Below, piece after piece: positions 20,843-30,393 of a stretch of DNA of 64,000 nucleotides. The stretch is from Saccharomycopsis crataegensis (Eukaryota; Ascomycota; Saccharomycetes; Ascoideales; Saccharomycopsidaceae): assembly GCF_037102585.1 (NCBI RefSeq), contig NW_027043829.1, forward strand, positions 3,286,001-3,350,000, in the 5' to 3' direction. The number at the start of each line of letters is the position of its first letter. The first letter of the stretch is position 1. The notes under the pieces are model-generated. The model made no database searches, was not told the origin of the DNA, and saw nothing but the letters and a program-made list of their open reading frames with translations. The position numbers and the translations under genes were made by a program.

Positions 20843-21661
20843 AATATAGAATTGAATGTATATTAGTTTTTCCCTTTCTTTCTTTCTTTCTTCTTTGGTG
20901 TCATGTAGACAAGAAAAATCAAAGCAAAATATTCATGTTACAATAATATTTATCTATGTGTAATTGGGGAACATCTTTGGAAATGCGGTGGATCAATTTT
21001 ACCTAGATCAGGCTCACTTTATATATTCGAGTGGTAGCAAGCAGACTATAGATAAATAAAAGGATATAAGGAGCTGTCTATCTATGGTAGTCATGGCTTC
21101 ATATATGAGAGTCAGAGATTTCTTTTATTGTAACATTACAGAATATAAGAACAGTTTATATTAAGGTCTTTACACTGACTACCATTGGCAAGAGGCTTGT
21201 GCTTATTTTCTTGTCACGCGATGAAAATTGATCATTAGCCATTCAGCCTTGGGTTGCAAGTATATATTTTGCAAATATCTTAATATTATTGTGTCATTCT
21301 GTTTATTTATTGATACTGAGGTTTTGTCTAACATATTCCTATATTATTTATTCAACAACTATGATCCTGAAGAAACTCCAAGGACGCGACTTGAAATTTC
21401 ACCTTGACAGCTATTTATCTAATACGGGTAAGCGCAACTTACTTACATGAAGAGGAGGAAAAAAAATAGGGAACGATGTTTTGAAAGTTCCTTGTTAAGT
21501 GATCGTCATATTAAGTCATCGTTCGAGATTGGCTGGGTATAAATGAAAACCTGCTTCCAATTATTGGGTTGATATCAGCAGTGATTACTATTTAAAAATT
21601 ATCTCATTAAATAATTTATTCTTAGTACAGTTTTACTATTATCATCATCAACATATAAACA
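20843..21661 (+). other. Intergenic upstream of the 676-aa coiled-coil gene
   Basis: 819 AT-rich bases. A CT-rich run at 20872-20896 follows the Hda stop. A 29-codon ORF (21361-21450) lies upstream of the next gene and may be a short upstream ORF. I see no RNA gene. The frame before the ATG at 21662 is closed by a TAA two codons upstream, so that start is not extended. Confidence 0.4.
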
Positions 21662-23692
21662 ATGGCTGACTTATCAAAACTTGACCAATTCTATGGGCAG
21701 TTGAAGACTCTCATGAAAGAGAACTCATCTCTCAAGTCTAAGCTATCTGATCAGGAAACTCAATACAAAAGAACAATATCAAACCTTGAGTTTTCGCATC
21801 TTTCCAAGCTCCAAACGCTTGAGTCTGACCATAGAACAATAGTGGACCAGATGGAGCGAGACTATCAAGAAAAACTAGTGGAATTTGAATCCGATTATTT
21901 GGAAAGAATTCGTGCTATTGATGAATCTAAAATGGAGCTTCAATTCAAGCAGTTTGCTACAGAAAAGCAGGTGGTGGAGCTTGAAATCAAGTTGCGAGCG
22001 GCTGAAAATAGTGCAGGACTAGATATTGATGAGGTGACATCTAAAGCTGAGGAATTGAAGACAAAGATGAAAGAATATGCTGCATTATCTTTTGAGAGGT
22101 TTGAAAAATTTTTAGGAGATCTAGAAGAGCTCGGTAACGATAAAAAAGTACCAAAAGTCAATTCCGAAACCCCACAAAAGTCAGCTAACCCTCCAAGAAT
22201 ATCTGGTATAAATATCCCATTGATTAATCGTGGTTCCAATAACTCATTTGAGATCCCTAACAACAAAAACATATCACAGTCTCCCCCTAGACCTGTAGCA
22301 AAACTTACTATTCCGATATTCAGAAGCAGTCCAGCTAAAGATGCTGATGGTGATGAAGAACTTGAAGATGATGGGGTACAAGTAGTTTCTCATTCCCAAA
22401 CTAAAAGAGAAGAAAATGTGACTATTGTTCTTACTGATGGAGAAGAAGACGATAATGAGGGAAAAAAAGAAGAAAAGGGTACCCCTAATCCAAAAATGGA
22501 TCAACAGCAATATTCTCAAAAAAATGGTTTTGCAAAGTCTTCATTAGAAGAAAAGAATATTGATGTTGAAGCCACTATGGATGTAAATGATGGAACTGAA
22601 TCCCATAATATTGATGAAAACATTACTGAAGCATTGGTGCAAGATGAGATGGAAAATGTTCCTGAACGTGCTGTTGAAAATAGCACTGATAATAGTAGTG
22701 AATCTCCTGTTACTGAGAACAGAAATGAATCATTGGTTGATGGAGATAGTGAACCACAATATCAACCTTATAATACCGAAGCTGTGGAGGCAACTGATAA
22801 AATGGAAATTGGGGAAAACAATAAAGATATCGAACCAAATGAGCAAGCTCAGATTGATGGGGATGGTGATGTTGAAATTAAAGACAACACTAGTGGTGAA
22901 CAACAGCAAGTTGCTGCAAGCCAAGACCTTAACCAGAAAGAAGAAGAAAAAGAAAAAGAAGATTACGAAAGAGGTAGTGCCAAAGCGAGCCAAGATTTAA
23001 GCAAATCAGATATTGCCATCGATGATCAAGTCATCAGATCTTCTGTTTCTCAAGAAAAAGAGCACGAGAGTCAAATACCTAGCAATCAACAAGGTCTAAT
23101 ATTGAGAAGTGCTGTCAATACCCCATTATCTAGTCCAGCTAAAGCCAACCTGGGGAACGAGGAAGATGTGAACATGACAACAACCAACGGAAATGATACT
23201 GGTGCTCAGAATGGTGGAATCCAAAAGAGTGAAACAGAATTCAAAGATACTATCGATGAATCCGTAGCTTCCGAAAGCTTCAATCAAACCTCAACCCCAG
23301 CGCGGATTGGTAAAGAACTTTCACGAATTGATGATACCGATATAACCGCTGACTCGATTAAGAAAAGACGTAAAAAGAATCCCAAGAAAAATCTTGGTGC
23401 TAGCAATTCTGTCACCGTCAAAATTATTAATCACCACACTAACCTGAGAAATTTCTACAAAGTGAAGAACACTGTTACTTTCTACAAAATCATGCGCATC
23501 ATTGGAAAGAAATTTGGCTATCCAATTGAGAAGGTTAGGTTCTATCGAACTGATGGGGAGATAATAATCCCAACTTTAACGCCACTTAGAATGGGTTGGG
23601 AAGGAGAAGGAGAAATTGTTGTGAAATTCCTTGAAAATGACCTTGATGAAATGGAGGGGCGGTTCATGGGCGCACTGGACTACCCGGAATAA
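21662..23692 (+). CDS. Coiled-coil protein with C-terminal ubiquitin/SUMO-like domain
   Basis: 676 aa, family not recognised. Residues about 5-125 form a coiled coil (KLDQFYGQLKTLMKENSSLK). About 170-570 are acidic and disordered with SPxK-type sites. A basic KKRRKKNPKKN precedes a compact beta-grasp-like end at about 583-668: SVTVKIINHH, FYKIMRIIGKKFGYPIEKV, VRFYRTDGE and EGEIVVKF fit strand, helix, strand and final strand of a ubiquitin or SUMO-like fold. Rad60/Esc2-type proteins also end in SUMO-like domains, but I cannot assign it to them. There is no C-terminal diglycine, so it is not a processed modifier. A second gene of the same design lies 4.7 kb downstream. Confidence 0.7.
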   Translation: MADLSKLDQFYGQLKTLMKENSSLKSKLSDQETQYKRTISNLEFSHLSKLQTLESDHRTIVDQMERDYQEKLVEFESDYLERIRAIDESKMELQFKQFATEKQVVELEIKLRAAENSAGLDIDEVTSKAEELKTKMKEYAALSFERFEKFLGDLEELGNDKKVPKVNSETPQKSANPPRISGINIPLINRGSNNSFEIPNNKNISQSPPRPVAKLTIPIFRSSPAKDADGDEELEDDGVQVVSHSQTKREENVTIVLTDGEEDDNEGKKEEKGTPNPKMDQQQYSQKNGFAKSSLEEKNIDVEATMDVNDGTESHNIDENITEALVQDEMENVPERAVENSTDNSSESPVTENRNESLVDGDSEPQYQPYNTEAVEATDKMEIGENNKDIEPNEQAQIDGDGDVEIKDNTSGEQQQVAASQDLNQKEEEKEKEDYERGSAKASQDLSKSDIAIDDQVIRSSVSQEKEHESQIPSNQQGLILRSAVNTPLSSPAKANLGNEEDVNMTTTNGNDTGAQNGGIQKSETEFKDTIDESVASESFNQTSTPARIGKELSRIDDTDITADSIKKRRKKNPKKNLGASNSVTVKIINHHTNLRNFYKVKNTVTFYKIMRIIGKKFGYPIEKVRFYRTDGEIIIPTLTPLRMGWEGEGEIVVKFLENDLDEMEGRFMGALDYPE

Positions 23693-24347
23693 TTTTCTCA
23701 CATTTTCAATTATTTTTTTTGTAGTTTCTATATTTGGATTAAATGTTCGCTGGTGTGATTAAAAGCATCTCAAAAATTCAAATTTCATCAGCACTGGAGT
23801 GCTCATTTAGGAATATATTTCTACAAGTATCTATCTGCCTGTCTAGTGGTCCTTGAATTATGAGTTTCTTCCCTTTGTGCTATCGCACAGAATACTATTA
23901 TAGCTACACTACTTCACTAGTTTTGTCACGTCAACAAGCTATTATTGTTACTGTTACTATACCATATGAATGACGTTATCTTTCTTTTATTATTTATTCT
24001 TAAGATATTTGCTCTTTTCTTATTGCTATTTATTTAGATTAATAACTAGTTATTATATTAGAGCCATTATTTTAGTTGTGAGTTTGATCAATTAATAGAA
24101 TCTAAGCACTGTAATAATGGGACAATATACTTAAACTGTATCTAATGCGAGGTTTTCGAAAATGAAAGTATTGATATAAATTAACTCTTAATCCTTCTTA
24201 TTTTACGCTAACCGCACCGCCATGCTTTTCTTTTCTTTTTTTCCCCTTGACTTATACAGGAAGAGTAAAAAAAAGATGGATGACGTTTCCAAGATCGGAT
24301 AATGAATAATTACAGTAACAAGAATATTAAGTAAATTATAAGTGGAA
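23693..24347 (+). other. Intergenic upstream of CNB1
   Basis: 655 bases, AT-rich, with direct ATT/TTA-rich stretches near 23990-24070. No gene or RNA is seen. Confidence 0.4.
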
Positions 24348-25013
24348 ATGGGTGCAGGATCTTCAAAGATTGTTGATGACCTTATGGAAGGTACCAACTG
24401 TACGCGTTTTATGTTTTAATATATGCGTATATACATTCCATTTTGTTTTTTGGAATTTGGTATATACGATGATCTTGAAATCTGGAATTGTGATCTATGA
24501 TAGGATTGATTAAAGATTACTAACATCTTCCTTTTATTAGTTGACAGAGAGGATATTGACCGTCTCAGAAAGAGGTTTATGAAGCTTGACAAGGACAAGT
24601 CTGGTACAATAGAAAAAGAAGAATTTCTTTCCATACCCGGAGTTGCCTCGAATCCACTTGCCCCAAGATTGATGGAAGTGTTTGATGAAGATGGTGGAGG
24701 AGATATTGATTTCCAAGAGTTTGTTGGCGCCCTTAGTGTATTTAGTGGTAAGTCCACCAAGGATGAAAAGTTGAAGTTTGCATTCAAAGTATATGATATT
24801 GATAGAGATGGTTATATTTCTAATGGGGAGTTGTTTATTGTGCTAAAGATGATGGTTGGCAAAAACTTAGAAGATGAACAATTACAACAGATTGTTGATA
24901 AAACCATTATGGAAGCCGACCTTGATGGCGATGGGAAGTTATCATTTGATGAATTTAATAAGGCTGTGAGTGACACTGATGTTGCTAGAGCTTTGACTTT
25001 AGCTTCGTTTTAG
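24348..25013 (+). CDS. CNB1: Calcineurin regulatory subunit B, two exons
   Basis: Cnb1 is the Ca2+-binding regulatory subunit of calcineurin, which activates Crz1-type stress signalling. Exon 1 is 24348-24399, exon 2 24541-25013, total 174 aa (S. cerevisiae 175). The N-terminus MGAGSSK is an N-myristoylation site. The spliced junction reads EGTN-FDREDI, matching the yeast sequence EDTNFDRDEI, which fixes the donor site. Four EF-hand loops are intact: D34-E45, D66-E77, D103-E114 and D144-E155, with glycine at loop position 6 in each. The conserved linkers [11 protein letters not shown] and [10 protein letters not shown] are present. The ORF from the internal methionine (24579) would lose residues 1-30 and is not the true start. 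Confidence 0.96.
24400..24540 (+). other. CNB1: Intron of CNB1
   Basis: 141 bases. The donor is GTACGC, a non-consensus site chosen because it restores the conserved TNFDRE junction. The branch site TACTAAC at 24518-24524 is perfect and the acceptor is TTATTAG ending at 24540. An alternative donor GTACCA nine bases upstream also keeps the frame but would remove the conserved Gly-Thr-Asn. Confidence 0.88.
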
Positions 25014-26354
25014 TACAGAACTGGCTCTACTTTCTGTTCCTCTTCATTCGTTGTTTTCTTTTTTCATGATGTTGTTTCATCATCGTTATTGTTTTTCTTA
25101 TTATTATTATATTATGTGTTTATTATCATTATTACTATAATTTGGTTTATATATGTAGTGAATAGCTTATCAGCTGTGTGCTGAAGTTTGATCACTTTCA
25201 TCGGCCTCTGAGGTTTCTTTTGAGAATATTCAGTTTTCGTCTCTCGACATACTTACTTTCCCTGAAGAGACTAACATCTGTAAAACCGTTAAAGAGTATA
25301 TAATTCATCAACTCACTTGTATAAACATTTCAGCTGTCATCAAACAAAGTAGGTTTCAACCCAAGTCGATCTAGCTATCCTATTAATATTTATATGCCAC
25401 TTCACTCTGTTTTGTTAAGAACGCCGCCTAAGGTCACTCCGTACATTACTGTATCTTTCCAATAACATTCTCAGTACCCTAACCACCTAAAAGAATTTAT
25501 ATGCAGCACAATACCTGTCAATATGGGGGAAAGAATCTGGCCAACACGAATTACCAGAGACCTTTGACGATATGTTGCTATAAATAAAACACAACCTGCA
25601 TGAACTCTAGACCTCTAACGGATGACGGGCATGAGGAAGAATTACCATCGTAGACGATCCCAGGTACCAGATCTCCAGAGAATTGAAAAAAGTATCTAGG
25701 GTTCTTTTTAGTGTGTTTTTTAGCGATGCAAGTCTTTGGATTTTCGCGTTGTTTTTCATGTTTGATTCCTGATGGGCGGTTGTACTTGATTTTAGCTGTG
25801 CTATTAATAAAACCTGCATGGATTGGGAAATCCTCAACATGAACTTCACCAGCATTCATTGCCAGAGATTCTGGTTTTCTCGACCGTATAATAGACAAAT
25901 TCCTGCTGTTATAAGAATGATAACTCTTTTGGAAACTCTTCAGCTTTATTTTTTTGTATGAAGGATGTAATGGAATTATAATAAACCGGTGTTCCCGCCC
26001 ACCAAATGCCGATGTTTGGACGTTAGTCTTTTTTTTTTTCCTGCTTCAACATGCAATCCCCAAGCATGGTATGAGGAACCAAAGAAGATATCCTCAGATG
26101 AGCTGAGCAGAACGAAGAGCCATACAACTAGCAAACTATTTTATAACCTCAGAATATTTTAAAGCTGATAATTAGCCTCTTATATATCTGAAAAAAAAAA
26201 AAAAGAATAAAAAAAAAACAAAAAAAAACCACATATAGAAAAAGTGACCTGGCCATTTCCACAACCAAAATTCTTAGATAAAAATCCCATCATATCCTTT
26301 GCCACTCTTTTCTCATATATAATATAATATTATACCATTATATATCCAAATAAA
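25014..26354 (+). other. Long intergenic region upstream of the pipsqueak-like gene
   Basis: 1341 bases. T-rich 3' sequence follows CNB1, and long poly-A/T tracts lie near 26029, 26190 and 26210. The final 100 bases before the ATG are AT-rich with TATA-like ATATAATATAATATT. A minus-strand frame at 25578-25898 has a non-ATG opening and no recognisable domain, so I do not call it. Confidence 0.4.
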
Positions 26355-27197
26355 ATGGCTTCTGGATCTTCGAAGAAGAAAATGGGAATAGCTTACCTTC
26401 TAAATGACCACCAACATAGAGAAATTGAGTATGAAGGTATTAACCAATGCCATTTCGGCAATAATGCAACAATCCCAGAACCAAAAGCACAGAATGATTG
26501 GCTGGAAGATCCACAATATTTGAACCACATAGCTTCACCTCAGTGGCCTTACACTTCCCCTCCACTACTGAGCCCAAACAGTTTTCATCGCTCTTCGTAT
26601 AGCTCTCCAATTTTTCCCAATCTAACTCCATTGAATTCATACCAGCCACAGCTTAATCCTTATCACCAGCAACCACCCACCTCATCACAATCATCTCCTA
26701 GTCGATCACCACTAGCACGAATGTCCGACAATAGTGACTTCTTCCAAGGAATGTCGCCATTACTACTGCTGGCCCATCAGCTTTATGAGAAGCCACGGTC
26801 CAAATCTCTCCAAAACACCCCACAGACATACCAGCAAACCAATAAAAAGCCATCACAAGACGCAAAGGAGGAGAAGAAACGAAGACTTCAAAAAGCGTTG
26901 GCTGATTTGAATAATGGTACCTATAAAAACATCCATTCTGCGGCCAGTGCCCATGATGTAAATTACAATTCATTGAAAAATGCTTTCTACAAAATCAACG
27001 GGAGAGACGAAAATAGTCAAAGACTAACTACCAGTGAAAGGGAGCGAAGAATATCGAGGGCTATCAATGGATTTAGAGATGGTAAGTACTCCAACTTGAC
27101 AGAAGCATCCAAGATGGAAAAGGTGTGTGCTGAGACCGTAAGAAATAGATATCATGGCAGAACCCAAAGCTTCAGTGACGCCAAGAAAACCCGGTAA
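26355..27197 (+). CDS. Protein with two pipsqueak-like helix-turn-helix repeats
   Basis: 280 aa. Residues 1-150 are Pro/Ser/Gln/His-rich and disordered, with a short MGIAYLLN motif near the start. Two similar helical units follow. Unit 1 at about 174-212 contains RRLQKALADLNNGTYKNIHS then AASAHDVNYNSLKNAFY. Unit 2 at about 231-268 contains RRISRAINGFRDGKYSNLTE then ASKMEKVCAETVRNRYHGR. The pattern, a first helix with ALxxxxxGxY, then S-A-A, then a recognition-like helix, fits the HTH_psq/pogo class of DNA-binding domain. A sequence-specific DNA-binding regulator is likely. Tandem psq units can come from domesticated pogo-type transposases, but no DDE nuclease part is present. The orthologue is unknown. 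Confidence 0.7.
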   Translation: MASGSSKKKMGIAYLLNDHQHREIEYEGINQCHFGNNATIPEPKAQNDWLEDPQYLNHIASPQWPYTSPPLLSPNSFHRSSYSSPIFPNLTPLNSYQPQLNPYHQQPPTSSQSSPSRSPLARMSDNSDFFQGMSPLLLLAHQLYEKPRSKSLQNTPQTYQQTNKKPSQDAKEEKKRRLQKALADLNNGTYKNIHSAASAHDVNYNSLKNAFYKINGRDENSQRLTTSERERRISRAINGFRDGKYSNLTEASKMEKVCAETVRNRYHGRTQSFSDAKKTR

Positions 27198-28408
27198 GAT
27201 TCATATATTATAAGCCAATCTTTCTTTCTTTCTTTAGTTGTTTAATTATTGTTAGCTCATGCTCCTGATTTATCAAGTCATCTCCTTCGCTTTTCAAAAC
27301 TTAGTTTTTATAATACCATCTTTATCGAGTAGCGGAAGACAAAATTTATAGTATTGCTGATTTCATAATATAGAGTTTCATTTTATTTGTTTTGTTGGTA
27401 TCTTTTTAAACTTTCATAAGCATATATACGGGCCCAACACTACAATAAGGTCTCTCGACATGATTATATTTCAATATACACGATAGGAAAACACAAGGGG
27501 TGATTACTTCTCGATTAGCAAGCGAACAACATCTTGGGTTAATCATTTCTTATTATAATATCTGTATAACATAGCCGTATATAATAGGTAGGAAGTGACG
27601 TTATGAATCTTCTCACCGCACGCAGATTCAAGGTGCACCGTCTGGGTGGGAACATGGCCGTTTGCGGAAAAAGGTAAACAAACCCTCTCGGGGAATTTAG
27701 AGTTGGCGAATCGTCGGCCGAGGAGGGGGCCATTAAGGATATTGAGGAGGCTGCACTTGGTGAACGTTAAACGGGGTCTCAACTTGTCTGCCAGTGCAAA
27801 TTTCATAGTATTATTGCTCTATATAGTCATTTGGTTTCGCTAGATGACCACCACCAACTTGAAGATCGCTAATGGTTGCCACTTCACTCAATCCAGGGTC
27901 AGCATCCATCCTGGCACTCCCCCATCCATAGAACTCTTCTGCTTGAGAATATCTGCGGTGGTTGGTTTATTGTATACGCAAAACCACTATTCACCGTCTC
28001 CAAAAGAGAAATACATAACAAGAGAAGTAGAAACGATCAAATAGTAACAATAGAGGAATAAAGTCACATACAAAGACAGAAAGTATCTATCCCTCAAGCG
28101 CATCGGATCACACCTTTTGGCGCTGGTGCCTCAACAAAGATCTCTTTGCTATTTGTGTACACCCATCGCCCCCATCGCATGAGAACCACGTCTTGGAAGC
28201 TTTTCTACACATTTTCAGTTACATACTTTGCTGTTTATGCTCTTTGTGGAACTTTTTTTCCTTGATGTACAAAGAATAACTCGATTTTGCTCTCATTTTC
28301 TATTCTTATATAGCGGACAATCCACCCACTGACCTCCACTTGTTTTCCCCATTTTGCAAACACCATACAGAAAATATTTATCACTTTCCATTAATTAGAT
28401 CCCCAAAT
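27198..28408 (+). promoter_or_regulatory. Long promoter with a GC-rich segment
   Basis: 1211 bases. 27590-27960 is clearly richer in G and C than its surroundings and holds CGG/CCG-type boxes (GTCGGCCGAGGAGG near 27713) that could bind zinc-cluster factors. A second GC-rich patch lies at 28095-28200 (CACCCATCGCCCCCATCGC). Short ORFs here look incidental. Confidence 0.4.
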
Positions 28409-29704
28409 ATGAAGTCCAATTACTCTCCTACCATATTTGCGTCATTACAACAACCACAAAATCAGCTTTTCAAAGATTTCCCACAAAAACCAGAATGTAT
28501 GGAAGAAAATAAGGATAGGTTCGGCACAATGCTAGGCCATCTTCGCCAATATACTGAGATTGACGATGAAGAAAAGAAAATATTGAATACAAAGATAGAT
28601 GGATTAAAAGATCAGTTGACTCATTATAAACACCAGAAAACCGATGCCATGGGATCGGGACCTTTAACAATTGCAGAAAAGAAAAGGATGGTTATTTTGC
28701 AAAACGAACTGAAAACTTTGAAATATCAAATTAAAACTTTGGAGAAAGAGAAAGAACCCCTCATTAAAGAATCTGAACTGTTCAAAAAAGAAATTAGAAA
28801 TTTGAAGAAAGATAAATTCGACAAGATTAGTGAAGTGACAAACCTAAAAGTAGAGATTTCCCAACTTGAAAATTTGATCAAAAGTAAATATGAGGCAAAG
28901 TTGTCGAATTATAAGAAATTGCATCAAAATTTGAAAATTGAGAATGAATCATTAGCGAATAGATTCAAAGTTTCTGAAAAAAAGATACAAGAGCTTGAAA
29001 ATATCAATGAACAATTAACTGATTCCCGTGGGGAAATAATCCAGGAAAACAATTTTCTCAAAAAAAGCTTGATAGATAATTTGGAAAAATTAAAAGAGTT
29101 GGCATTGGAAAATGACAGGCTCAAAAATACCAGTCGCTCGCATAATCTTTCATCTTCCCCAAAAATGAAAGCGGCAACTTCTCCAAAGTTAAAAACAGCG
29201 CCGTCGCCAAAATTGAAATCAGGGATTTCTCCTAGACCTGAAAGAATTCCCGAATCAAGAGTACATCATGCTCGTCTTGCAACTGAGAAACCAGTCATCT
29301 CCCACCAACCTATCAGACTTTATCAGCGGAGCAATCATAATAATGGAGTTTCCTTTACAGACACTATGAGAAGAGATCTTCCACAAAATCCAGCTGTTCA
29401 AGATAGTGAGTCCCCAACTCTGATAGAACCGGAGAATGAGCCTTGCAAACCAACTAAGCTACTCACCGTGCGGATTGTGGGACGTCGATCAATGCTCAAA
29501 CAATGTGGATTCCAATTTCAAGTAACAGAGGAGGACTTGGAAGATACTAGCTTTCTTTTTGAGAAATGTTGCACTAAGTATTGCCAGAAGTACGGTTTAA
29601 ATATTAATGGGATGGAATTCACCAATTATAAAGGTGACAAGTTGAGCTGTTCTGTTGGATATCCATTGGAAAATGGAGATATCATTTATGTTAATTACAA
29701 ATGA
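28409..29704 (+). CDS. Coiled-coil protein with C-terminal ubiquitin-like fold
   Basis: I start at the ATG at 28409 (MKSNYSPTIF, 431 aa); the frame runs 23 codons further up only from a TTG. Residues about 48-240 are one long coiled coil with Lys/Glu/Leu heptads (LKTLKYQIKTLEKEKEPLIK). About 250-275 is a basic linker with repeated SPK units (SPKMK, SPKLK, SPKLK, SPRPE), possible proline-directed kinase or microtubule-binding sites. The last 80 residues, LTVRIVGRR, a helix FLFEKCCTKYCQKYG, MEFTNYKGD, then LENGDIIYVNYK, fit a beta-grasp, ubiquitin-like fold with no diglycine end. The family is not recognised. It has the same layout as the 676-aa gene at 21662. Confidence 0.68.
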   Translation: MKSNYSPTIFASLQQPQNQLFKDFPQKPECMEENKDRFGTMLGHLRQYTEIDDEEKKILNTKIDGLKDQLTHYKHQKTDAMGSGPLTIAEKKRMVILQNELKTLKYQIKTLEKEKEPLIKESELFKKEIRNLKKDKFDKISEVTNLKVEISQLENLIKSKYEAKLSNYKKLHQNLKIENESLANRFKVSEKKIQELENINEQLTDSRGEIIQENNFLKKSLIDNLEKLKELALENDRLKNTSRSHNLSSSPKMKAATSPKLKTAPSPKLKSGISPRPERIPESRVHHARLATEKPVISHQPIRLYQRSNHNNGVSFTDTMRRDLPQNPAVQDSESPTLIEPENEPCKPTKLLTVRIVGRRSMLKQCGFQFQVTEEDLEDTSFLFEKCCTKYCQKYGLNINGMEFTNYKGDKLSCSVGYPLENGDIIYVNYK

Positions 29705-30393
29705 GTAATATTGATTTGCTTTGTGGTTTAAATTTTGTTTAAAATTAATTTTTTTTTTTTCATTTTATTTTATTTTATTTCATTTTGTTGGTTTTCATTA
29801 AAGTTTTTGCATTAATTTGGTTATAAGTTTTCTTTTCATTCGACCTCCATAGATTTCTTTCTTTTGTTTTCTCTTTCATTATTTTCATAGATTCATGATT
29901 AATTCATTGTATGTTACGCTATAAACTGCGGAAATTATCTCAATTCTCTAGTCATGTGGATTTCTTCATATTGTCTAGAGTATTTTTGAAATATCATTAC
30001 ATTCAGACAAAGAAAAAAAGTTACAACAATGTAATCTGATGTTTTAAATGACAAGCTTTCTGACAAAAAATAATTAGATTATCATCTGATATCCTTCATT
30101 AAATTAATTCTGTACACAAAGATTTGTTGTAGTGGTGTGATTATTGATTCTTCAGTGGTTCTAACTTATGCCGTGTGATCATATCCACCAGCGCCTCTGG
30201 CCACCATTAATTTGCAGCCTTCCCTTCACTAAACCAAGCAGTTTATAATTTTCTTATTAAAAGGAGTCTTTAACATTAAAATCATAATATTATACCAATT
30301 TTTTTGAAAAGATAAATGTATATAAAATTCTATTGAACTGAAATAAGGGAATTTGAAAGCGTAGAAAGTGACAAGAAACTGAAAGGTATTGCA
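29705..30393. other. Convergent 3' intergenic region
   Basis: 689 bases between the ends of the 431-aa gene and alpha-actinin. T-rich tracts at 29748-29790 suit polyadenylation of the plus gene. No other feature is seen. Confidence 0.4.

Noticed and set aside
21361-21450. Short ORF MILKKLQGRDLKFHLDSYL as a first exon of the gene at 21662
   Set aside because: The frame before the ATG at 21662 is closed by a TAA two codons upstream, so no splice can join it.
25578-25898. Minus-strand frame of 106 codons upstream of the pipsqueak-like gene
   Set aside because: It opens at TTG, has no recognisable domain, and a short in-frame stop lies further upstream near 26046. A GACTAAC motif nearby hinted at an intron, but no exon pair could be built.
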